Source of the DNA: Parus major
Taxonomy: Eukaryota > Chordata > Aves > Passeriformes > Paridae
Assembly: GCF_001522545.3 (NCBI RefSeq)
Contig: NC_031771.1
Location: 29,159,614 to 29,223,613 of the forward strand
Direction: 5' to 3'
DNA length: 64,000 nucleotides
Position 1 is the stretch's first letter. Each line of letters begins with the position of its first letter. This document shows positions 49,177 to 59,113 of this stretch, in pieces. Below the pieces are notes generated by a model. The model made no database searches. It was given only the letters and a program-made list of their open reading frames with translations, and had not been told where the DNA came from. The translations under genes were made by a program, and so were the position numbers.

Positions 49177-49730
49177 AGAATCGTATAGAATCCACAGAGT
49201 CAAAGAATCATTGGGGTTGGAAGAGAACTTTAAGATCAGCCACCCCAGCCATCCAGCCAGCACTAACCCCATTGGCTCCTAAAGCACTAAACCACATTGC
49301 CTTCACCAGATCCAGACACCTCTTAAACACTTCAAGGAATAGTGACTCCACCATCTCTCTGGGTAACCTATTCCAATGCCTGACCACTCTCAAAAGTGAA
49401 AATTTTTTACTATAATCTAATCTGAATCTCCCCTGGGTCAGCATAAGGCCATTTCCTCTGGTTCTCACTGCAGGCATGGTAGAAGGGATTGGCCCTCTCC
49501 TCACTACAGCCTCCTTTTGGGTGGTTGTAGAGAGCAATAAGGTCCTTGCTGAGCCTCCTTTGCTCCAGGCTAAACACCCCCAGCTCCCTCAGCTGTTTCC
49601 TATAGGATATGTTTTCTACATCCTTCACAAGCCAGGTTGTCCTTCCCAGAACATGCTCCAACACCCCAAAGACCTTCTGGAAGTTAGGGGCCCAGAACTG
49701 AATGCAGTGCCTGATGAAAACTCAATGAAG
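49177..49730 (-). mobile_element. CR1 LINE 3' end, antisense
   Basis: Starts on the plus strand with AGAATCGTATAGAATCCACAG (reverse complement of the terminal repeats), then GGGGTTGGAAGAGAACTTTAAG, CACTAAACCACATTGCC, TCCAATGCCTGACCACTCTC, CTGAATCTCCCCTGGGTCAGC, the RT C-terminus (TTGTAGAGAGCAATAAGG, GGCTAAACACCCCCAGCTCCC) and GGGGCCCAGAACTGAATGCA, where it is 5'-truncated. The minus-strand frame at 49410-49664 reads [20 protein letters not shown], the C-terminal block of CR1 RT, with neighbouring fragments in other frames. About 0.55 kb of the element remains. It appears to belong to the same subfamily as the copy at 58590-59113. Confidence 0.96.
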
Positions 49731-51954
49731 TATTAATAGTAATACATCAAACTGTTTTATGAAATACCTGTACAAAGGGACTAATTTTCTTATTATGTAT
49801 CACAGCTTCATGATCTTTGTCTTTTGAATTTAACTGGCTTGTAAATCCTTAGAATATGTATGGGATTAGCAATTAAAACAAATGTAACCAGTTTAATTTT
49901 CACTTTTTGCTTTCCAGTTCAAGATTATTTTATTCTTCAGGAAGAGCTGTTTTTCCTCCTGAAGTTATTTTGGTGGGGACCTTTGTGACTTTGTTTTATT
50001 ACAGAAAAGCTTGCAGCTACATTTTCCTGTCTAATATTCAATTTGATATCAATAGTTAATCTATAATTCAGAAACATTCCCACAGTGTGTAAAGCAAGAT
50101 TTAAGCCCTCTATAATCCCTGGATTCAACTTTTGAAGATGAATGCTCTCACTAGAAGTTCTTTTCAGATATTTTTTTGTTCATTTGAGATTTTTTTTTGT
50201 TTGTTTGATCTTTTTTAACTTCTTCTTTTAATACAGAACAGTGATATGCTGCTAGATAATGTGGTTAAATTGAAAATTATTGCGAAATGGTTACTTTCGT
50301 GGTATCTAAATATGGGTATTGGATGCTTGGATCTGTACATGTTTTTACAGTTAATGCACTTTCTGTCCATCACAGCTTCTTCTGGGTCTATGATTTTTCT
50401 AACTCATTATCTTTCCATTTTTTAATTTCCCCTTGTGATAATCTGTTTGTCCAGTGTAACTGCATCTCTGTTTTCTTCTAACATCTTTTTGACATGTCCT
50501 TATTGCTTCTCCTGATTTAGGTTTCTATCTTGTAGCTGTCATTCCAGTAGCTTTATATCTTTGATTCCAATCATTATTTGATCTCTTCTAATGGAATCAG
50601 TCAGTATGCCATAATTACATGGTGGACTTGTTAAGTGACTGTCAGTCAAAGATTCCTCAAATTTAGAGAAATGAAAGAAATTCTGTTCTTTGAGAGGTGA
50701 ATGTGATGACAATGACGTCCTTCAAAAATTTCACTTTCCTTAGGAGCACAGTATTTCTCCTGCTTTCACATTTTCAGAGACAGGTTTTTCATTCTCTATC
50801 AGTACCAAGTTAACAAGTAAATGGAGAATTTCAGGTACTGCTATATTCAAAAAATAGCAGCACGTTTTTGTGTTAGAACACACCTCAAGGTCACAGTGGG
50901 TTAGGGTTCAGGACCAGTTTAGGCTGCAATGGAAAGTTCATGCAGAGAAATTTCGTGGTCTCCATTTGAGATGGTAGGTATGATGTGCTGTGCTGTCTTG
51001 GTCCCTATTTTTTAATGCAGGTACTTGGTCAACTCTATACAGTTAAAAGTATGAAGTATTTGAGAAAAATCCATTAAAAATTCATGAATAATGGTGGGAT
51101 TACTGCTGTATAACAGTGGATGTTTCAGTTCAGTTTGCTGTTTTGGCTCTAGTATGAGGAATTATATAAGATCGCATTAAAGATGCCCACAGGACATATG
51201 GAATAAGATCTCCTTGTTGACCTGAAGTGAAAAGAATCACGACCACATGATAGAGTTTGAAAACTGCTAACAAAATATCAAAAAAGTCATTAGTTAGGCT
51301 GTCAGTGTCTTCTTTCACCTTTCCCCTGGAACCCCCAGAGATATTTGTGTCTAACCTTTCATCTATGTGGCTGGGAATTTCAATCTGCTGTGATGCTGAA
51401 TTTAAGAGTGCGTGGAGAGACAAATTGTCTACTTCTGTTTTCTGAGTTAACGAGTCTCAGTAACTCTGAATGAAGCTATATCCTGGTGATATTTAGAGGC
51501 AACAACCAAAATCATGATGAATATGTCTGAAGAAAGTTTGGAAGCTGATAAGATGATCTAGAGGGCATTAAAAAATGAAGTATGGAAATGTGTTCATGGT
51601 TTGAAAGGATATATTGAGCTTGCCACAGAAAGCCTATAATGTCATACTATAGTAATATGTTTTACTGAAAATACTGCTCAGTCATGTTCAAGGAGGAATT
51701 GTTCATTTAGGTGAGAAGATATTATCAGCATTGCCAGTAACGTTAAGTAGGATTTTGTCATCAGCTGCACTTTCATTGTCTTTTGCATCCTCCTCAACAT
51801 TCCACAGTGGACCGTCAGTAGTCTGGTACAGAGATTTCCTGGGAGATTCTGTGCAAGCAAAGCCTGCTATGCTTCTGTGACACTATGCTGCCCCTAGGCA
51901 CTGTGATGAGGAACTTGAACAGCCAGTACTAGGCTTGTCCTTTTTCTATAACTT

Positions 51955-52017
51955 TCTGTAAGCACTGTCCAGCAGAATGTAGGGCTTGATGAACCTTTTG
52001 GTAAGGCTCAGCACAGT
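51955..52017 (+). mobile_element. Old CR1-like 3' tail, sense
   Basis: AGGGCTTGATGAACCTTTTGGTAAGGCTCAGCACAGTTC follows, with several changes, the GGGCTGGATGGACCTTTGGTCTGACCCAGTA 3' tail of old amniote CR1/L3-type elements. Only about 60 bp can be placed, so the call rests on this tail alone. The upstream sequence gave no convincing match. Confidence 0.45.
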
Positions 52018-54766
52018 TCAATTTTTTGTTTTGTGTATGCATTAGGGAGAAGAGCAAGAGTATCAAGTTGTCTCATGAATGTTTTAAGTTGTTTTAATGT
52101 TAGTTTTCGCCTTTTTAACAGGACACCACGGTGCATAACTACTGAAACATCTTAATTACGTTGAGTGATATCAGTATGCCTTCCCTCTGATGCACCAAAT
52201 TGCACAGCTCTGCCATTTTTTCTGTCTGGTCATCTTATAAATTAATAATTTTGTCTTAATGAACTTCTAACCCTAGGATTAAATTATTTAAGAAGAAAAA
52301 GTCAGGTATTTGAATGACAGAAACTCATCCATGTTGGATACAGGCATTAAAACCATCCTTAGGAAACTAGTCCTATTGCAGACCTATTACAGTGTTGCAT
52401 ACCATGGTTGTGTGATCTGCTCATCTCAGTTACTTACTACAGGTCCAGATGCTGATGGAGAAGGTAGCTCAAGATATGTCTTTTTTTTTTTTTGTCTGTG
52501 AGATTGTATGATATCTGGATTAATATGAAGGTCTGAAACTATAAAGTAAAACTTAGAGAAAACAGGGAAGTTATGCAGGTAATTCAGGGAATACGTAAAA
52601 TGGTTCTTGGCTACCTTTGCAATTTAAGAACTTGACAAGCTATTCTGTGAAAACAGTAAGGAAACTGTAGGAAATTTAGCAAACAGTTTATCTGAATGCA
52701 CCAACAGTGAAACACTCCATCATCCATCTGTTGATTCCTCCATCTATTCATTTGGTGATTACTGTAGCATTTCCTTTGTCACAAAACATGCATCACAGAC
52801 TAGACTTCTTGCTGAGGGAGTCACTTTAAAATGGCAGCCCACACTGAGAGCCATCAGAACAATTCACAGCTGGGCAGATGTTGAAACAGTGCTGGTACAA
52901 TGCAGCATTTTTAAAAAGTGTCATAGCGATTCATTTGCTGATTTGGCCTTTACAGCTACAACATTTATCCCAGAGCATTCAAATGAATTTCCCTTAGTTA
53001 GCAATCTAAACATGTCTAACCATGCATTGTTCATTGTGTGAGAACACTTGACTGGAGTACTCTGGGTATTATCTAATGATCTTAGACATACCAGTAATAC
53101 CTCTTTCCTCTTCAGAGACAGAGCATCTATTGCATTGGAATCTAAATGAAAATTACTCATTTGGATTTCCAAAGCAATTCATTTTTGTAACGAACATGTC
53201 TACAAAAAGCTATATTAGGCCTCTTTTACCTCCTATCTCTAGGAAAAAAAGTAAACTTTTTCTTAATGACGCTCCAGGCTGAGATTTTGTGGGAAGATTA
53301 TGGCATCCACCTGTTAAGATACACCTTTAGGATATAAAGTGAGAGACCCTCACAAGTTACCAGCAATAGAACTATTTGTCTCTTCTGCCTCAATTCTGGA
53401 TGTCCTTGTGCTCACAGCCCGCACCTGTAACCTTAACTTGACTGTGGATTTCTTTCTTGAATCTCTCCTGGGCAGTTCCAGGAATGTTATGGAGATCCTC
53501 CTGAGTGCATCTTTTGAATGTAGGAAGTGATACTGACCATGGATTATATTCTTGTCTAGGTGACAATGGCAAGTCTTATAACATAGCCAAGTTTCCTCAT
53601 ATTTACTGCAAGTTTGGAGTAAATACTTGTGTCTATTCAGTGGATTAAAAGACATTTGGTAATTTGTTTAGTCATGGGAATGTGATTTTTTTGCTTGCTG
53701 TATGTTTCAGTTCAGCCAAGAACATAATGCACCATGGCATGTACACCATAAAAATTCAAGAGGCCTAATGACACCTTGCAGCAAGTTTTCAGGAGGGATG
53801 CTCAGGTCCTTAAGCAGTAATTATTTTGTGAATTATCCTATTTAATGAAAGAATTTTTGTATATAAATAAAATTCAGTTTTTAAGGATTACCCTTTGCTT
53901 ATCAACCACTGATATCCCAAAGTAGATGAATATCCACCTTGGTAGGTAGAAACTCAGTAGGATCATTCTGGGTCCCTATACAGTGAATGGTAGATGAAAA
54001 ATAAATAAGATGTCTAAGATCAGGAGTGTAGATTTTTGATCTCTGATGTGCCATAAAAGAAGTGGAAGCTTGTAGGCTTTGCTATTGGGTATACAGCACT
54101 GACTGCAATATATGAGTGACTGCAAAGCTGGTTATATAGTTTTGCAGAAGATTACTTGTTAAATCACCTGCCAGGATACACATATAAAGCTCTTGTGAGA
54201 CCCATCTCGTATTTAGGTATTGAAAGGGGAGAAATTGCAATGAACTCACTGTAAAATGCAACCTTTTGGTGCCTCTAGGAAATTCTGTGAGGCATTTACC
54301 GGAATTAAGTTTAGCACTAGGAAGGATATCTGTTGAGGGTTATAATCTAGGACATATTATGAATTTTTGCTTTGGAAAGTGCCTGTGCTAAGCACTAACT
54401 GCTTATTTGACTTGTTGCTGTCTATGTGAAGGCAGTGTTAATGCTGTTTGTTTTCAGAAATACACTGCTTGTTCCATTAGCAGTAAAAAACCAGAATTTA
54501 ATTTTATCATTTGTTAAATTGTTAGTATATAACAGTAAAAAAAAAAATAAGACCTACAGAAAAGACTTTAGGAAGAAAGGATTTAAAATATTATTTGGAT
54601 GATGACATAAATATAAAAGAGCACAAGCATATGATATATTTTGGGAAGCCTATCACCAAGACTGAAAGTATGTTTACTTGTGTATGAATGTCTCTGGAAA
54701 GTCTAAAGACATTTTCTTCTACTTGTGACAAGGCAAAGAATTTGTATTACTTATTTATAGAATATG

Positions 54767-54784
54767 GTTTAATTTAAATTAAAC
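54767..54784. repeat. 18-bp perfect palindrome
   Basis: GTTTAATTTAAATTAAAC equals its own reverse complement. AT-rich; chance occurrence is possible. Confidence 0.9.
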
Positions 54785-56012
54785 TAAGGAACATCCTGGT
54801 GGCCTAACTTCAATTTTTACAGAAATTTAGTTGGAACGTTGGACCAAGAAATCAATTCAGGCCACCTACTTTCCTTTATCACTTGCCTGGGAAGCTCCTA
54901 ATACTGTTTCTATTCTAGATTTTATATTTTTTCTGTGTGTCTGGACTTAAATATCTCTGCATGGTTTAGAATTTGAACAGCTATGTGTTCAGATGACCGC
55001 TATGCTCTATTACAGTTCAGAGATGCAGTGCCTGAAGTGCTAAATTGTTCAGAGATCTTTTGCCTTCAGGAATTGTCAGAGTGGGCACTTTACCAAGGGA
55101 CCAGAGCCAAGGTGAAGTCATGAGTTTAGTTCAGAATAGCATCTGAATTTTTTACCTTTTTTAGAACCAGAGTTAGGGTACATCTCAAGATACTGAAATA
55201 TTAGTTTTTAGGCCTCTTCTGCTCCAGAGATTGCTGTCATCACTGAGCTGATATGAAATGCTTTAATTTTGTTGTTGAACTTGCAGCGCTAGGCAGCAAC
55301 ACCATGATTCTTAGAATAAAGAGAGTCTGGGGAGGACAAGATATCACCTGGGAGCAGGAAAGGAAATTGTCCTGTTCATGTTTTATATTAATGCAATCTT
55401 CTGGTTTATTCAATTTGTTTGTGAGCTGGAAGTATGTGTATGAGGCAGTGAGACGGGGGAGGACATTTATGTATAGTACCCAGGATTGTCAGGGAGTTTT
55501 AAAGTCAATCACTTCTGATACATTTTCCCCAAACTGATCTTTAGTAAATTTCTTTTCCCCCTTGAGACTAAGCCACTTTTATATAGTTGTATAAACTGCA
55601 GAATATGAGAAGGGCTGCATTGGTTATGCCACTGCAAGCTTGAGACTAGTGTTATCTCAGAGGTAATAAAAATTTATATGATGAATGTTCTTTTAGCATT
55701 AAATAGTCGAAGTGTTAAAAAAAATGTTATTCAATGTAATTATTTCAGTACACAGTAATCTAAAAAGTGTTTATCTAATTTCCTATTTTAGATGGATGAT
55801 ATTCACACTATAAATATCAAAATTACTGAATAGTTAACAGCATTTAATGCTATCTGTACCTTAAATGATCATCTGCAGTCAGGGGAATCAGATTAATTGT
55901 AAAAGGCCAAATAATTCTACTGTGTTTAAAGTCATGAATGGAAGTAAATATTCTAAGTGCATGCTTGAACATATATATACCAAGCATCAACATTCAAATC
56001 CTGATCTCATTA

Positions 56013-56336
56013 GAGAATCGCAGAGCATCCTGAATTGGAAGGAATCCACAAGAATATTCAGAGTCTGATTCCTGGCCTTACACAACACCATTCCCAAGGG
56101 TCACACCCTGTGCCTGAGATTGTTGTCCAAATGCTTCTTGAAGTTTGTCAGGCTTGGTGCTGTGACCACTGCCCTGGGGAGCCGTTCCAGGGCCCAAACA
56201 CCCTCTGAGTAAAGAACTTTTTTCTAATATCCAACCTTGAACTCCCCTGACACAGCTTCAGGACCTTCCCTTGGGTCCCATCACTGGGCACCACAGAGAA
56301 AAGATCAGTGCCTGCCCCTCTGCTTCCCCTCATTAT
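56013..56336 (-). mobile_element. CR1 LINE 3' UTR, antisense, different subfamily
   Basis: Plus-strand signature AGAATCGCAGAGCATCCTGAATTGGAAGGAATCCACAAG at the 3' end, then CACACCCTGTGCCTGAGATTGTTGTCC, TGTCAGGCTTGGTGCTGTGACCAC, GGGGAGCCGTTCCAGGGCCC, CTCCCCTGACACAGCTTCA and GATCAGTGCCTGCCCCTCTG, stopping after CTTCCCCTCAT. This wording (GAGTTGGAAGG, CCCTGTGCCTGAG, CCCCTGACGCAGCTTC) differs from the CR1 copies at 17, 35 and 49 kb and marks another bird CR1 subfamily. About 0.32 kb remains, 5'-truncated. It keeps fairly close to the family wording, so it may be one of the younger insertions here. Confidence 0.93.
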
Positions 56337-58589
56337 TTTATTAATCTACTATAGCTGTCAACAAGTATGTCCCTATTGTGTGTGTCATTTTAAACTTTTA
56401 GAAGTACTAATAAATATGGTAGCTACCCTTCATCCACTAAAATGGTAGAAGCCATAAGAACAGAAAGTAACAGAAGTTTCTGCTGAGATTACAGGTCTGT
56501 AAAGCTCAGTATTCTGAATTGCTACACAATGTGCCTAATTTATGCTTTTTGATCCTTTAATAATTATAATTGGTGTAATTGTTAATCTCTATAAGCAGTC
56601 AAACAAACATGTCAGGTACCTCCAAAGACTAAATCATAAGGCTTAAAATATCTTTCTGGTTATGGCATACAGTGTTTGAATTGCATGGTGTAAGCTTTTT
56701 TGTTTGCAGGAAATGGGTGACCTCCAGCATTAGGGAAGAGCACAGACATCCTAAACTTGTCTGAAGAACTGGAAAAGCCCTCTGACCTCACAGGTTTCAG
56801 AATGGCAGCAGGCGCTGAACATACAGTTTCAGCACCTTCCTATCCACCTCCTGACTGCATGGTGGATTAAACACCTACACATGGTAGAGAATGTTCTGAT
56901 TGTGTGGAGCTACATGCAGGGATGTAGGTGATTTCTTTATTCAGCACAGAGGCAATGAATATAATTAGATGACTGACAGGTCTGATAGGATTGTGCAGTA
57001 CGTGGTCTAAATTATTGCATTGAATTTGAGAACAAATACCTGTAAGCCAAGGAGGAGTAACTAGACTTGCATTTTTTCTAAGAAAAAGTATAGGAATGAG
57101 TTTGGGGAGAAGGAGCTCTCAAACAGAATAGAAAAGATGAACAAATGATTCACACAAATCTTCAGACTGCTCCACTCCCTCTCACACATAGTTTCCCCTT
57201 ACCTTGGTATATAGCTTGTATGGTGTAACAAGAGAGTCTCATTCAAGTTGCTTTAAAGTTTATCTGCATCATACATGACCTTTATCCATCACTGTTAATA
57301 GTTCCTATGTATTGATGGAAATTCAGTTGGTTCAAATTGACTGGTATTTACAAATCTGGAGGTTAAGTGTAATACAGTTACGAAAGACATCTTTAGAATT
57401 ACTAAGATGCATGTTTTAAGGTATTTCATGAGTTTTCTTAAACAAAATTATTTTCAACTTCTTGTAATATCAAGATGATATGAAATATGTCAGCATCAGA
57501 AAAGACTTGTATCTAGATCTATAAATAGATTTATTACCTGGAAAAGTTATCTCAGTTTTACTCATCAGTTATTTCAGCAGCTTGCAAGAAAGCAACAAGA
57601 ATGTGTGTAGCTTTAGCTTAGGTGATGGATTTCAAAGATTATTTCATATTGGCAGTTAATTTTCTATTAATAGATTGATGTCTGACTTGAGTGGTTAGTT
57701 AAGAAATGCAAACCCTTTTCCATTATTTGTGTCTGAAATATGAGGAAAAGAGAAAGGTTGCAAGGGAGTAAAGCAATGAAGGGTATGTGTGGGACCAAAA
57801 GCTAAAGCTAAATCTAATTGTTGGCTGGCACTAGGTGACTGCAAAATGTCTCTGTCAGGGTGGCAGAAATCCCTCCCCAGGAGAGCTGATTTGATATCTT
57901 TGACAGTGTGATAGATAGCTTTGCAACAGACTATATCCTGGTTTGCCAGGGGATGATTTCTGCAGTTTGTGCCCTGTTTCATGCCAGACGTTGGCCGGAA
58001 CGGTTCATTAGCTGGGGAGCCCTCCTGGTGTATTTCACTACCTTGCAGATAGAGCCAGTCTATTTTCTCATGCAACAGATACGAGGAAATAGCTGCTGTG
58101 TTGATTTGATTCAGATTTGTACACTGGTGTAGCAGCAGGCAGAAGCTCAAACTGTAAAGCTGGGAAAAGATCCGTAACTGGCAATTAGCAGTAATTGTGA
58201 TAGCTATAACACATTCATATCACACTGGTTTCAAAATGTAGTTCTTGGCACTTGAGTACATTTAAGGAAAGCACAAATTATTTTTTCTACTGTTATCCCT
58301 TTTCAGTACTGTAACAGTGTTTGGAGGATGTGAACAAACTACATTTGCAGGGAGAATATTTCCCTGGAGAGCTGTCCCTGAGCTTCCTCTGTGGATTTAA
58401 TGTTAATAGAAAATGAGAAAAAAGAAAAAAAACCTCATGGGCGGTATTCAGGGATTCTGGATCGCTGTGGATTGTTGCATGAGGAGCTCTATACCAGTGT
58501 ATGTTCTTTTTCTTGTTCTTTCATTTTTTTCCTATAACATGAAACATCAAGTTTCATGTTTCATGTTGCACCTATCTCTCCTTTACCAT
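56337..58589. other. Non-coding stretch with an unassigned open frame
   Basis: No known gene. The 151-codon minus-strand frame at 57695-58150 is the longest outside repeats, and a 74-codon plus-strand frame (57908-58132) lies within it. Neither has a domain, signal peptide or family resemblance I can see. Three CpG sites fall within 14 bp (57989-58002), unusual for this CpG-poor window. A 10-bp-arm inverted repeat sits at 58536-58560. Confidence 0.5.
58536..58560. repeat. Inverted repeat, 10-bp arms, 5-nt loop
   Basis: AACATGAAAC at 58536-58545 and GTTTCATGTT at 58551-58560 are exact reverse complements around ATCAA; the second arm is followed by another TCATGTT copy. It lies 30 bp before the 5' truncation point of the CR1 copy that starts at about 58590. 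Confidence 0.9.
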
Positions 58590-59113
58590 GGACTCAGCTC
58601 TGGTGAGGCTGCATCCTGAAACCTGTGTTTAGTTCCTCACAATGAGAAAGACATTGAGGTGCTGCAGAGAGTCCAGAGAAGGGCAATGTAGCTGGGTCTG
58701 GAGCACAAGTCTGGTAACTGGCTGAGGGATCTGGGCTTGTTTAGCCTGGAAAAAGGGACGCTCAGGAGACCTTATTGCTCCCTACAACCACCTGAAAGGA
58801 GGTTGTTGGCAAGGTGGTGGTTGGCTTCTTTACCCACCAAACAAGTGACAGAATAAAGGGAAATGGCCCCAGGTTGCACTAAGGCAAGCTTAGATTGGAT
58901 ATTAGGAAAAAAATTCTTCACTGGGAGGGTTGCCAAGCATTGGAACAGGCTGCACAGGGAAGTGGTGGAGTCACAGCCTCTGCAAGTGCTCAAGAAAGGA
59001 ATAGATTGTGGTGCTTAGAGACATGGTTTAGTGACAGACCTGTCAATGCTGGCCTAATGGTTGGACTCCATGATCTTGGAGGTCTTTTCCAACCTTAATG
59101 ATTCCATGATTTT
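58590..59113 (+). mobile_element. CR1 LINE 3' end, sense
   Basis: Sense CR1 from the RT C-terminus to the true 3' end: CAGCTCTGGTGAGGCTGCATCCTGAA, AAGACATTGAGGTGCTGCAGAG, CTGGAGCACAAGTCTGGTAACTGGCTGAGGGA, CTACAACCACCTGAAAGGAGGTTG, TGGATATTAGGAAAAAAATTCTTCACTG, CATTGGAACAGGCTGC, GGTCTTTTCCAACCTTAATG, and the terminal short repeats ATGATTCCATGATTTT. The frame is broken (for example a TAG replaces a Lys/Arg codon in GCAATGTAGCTG). It is 5'-truncated at RT, about 0.52 kb. Same subfamily as the copy at 49177-49730 but in the opposite orientation, giving an inverted pair about 9 kb apart. Confidence 0.96.

Larger units (their letters stand above)
49731..56012. other. AT-rich non-coding stretch
   Basis: About 6.3 kb without supported genes. 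Contains a short old CR1-like tail at 51955-52017, a poly-T run near 52482-52493, and an 18-bp perfect palindrome at 54767-54784. Opposing open frames at 53339-53530 and 53350-53655 overlap each other and show no domain. Confidence 0.6.

Noticed and set aside
49137..49736. Frames of 84 to 109 codons on both strands
   Set aside because: They are CR1 3' end sequence; only short blocks match RT, with frameshifts.
54163..54225. CR1 RT-like trace (GGATACACATATAAAGCTCTTGTGAGACCC)
   Set aside because: It could encode YKALVRP as in CR1 RT, but only some 30 bp match and nothing around it aligns.
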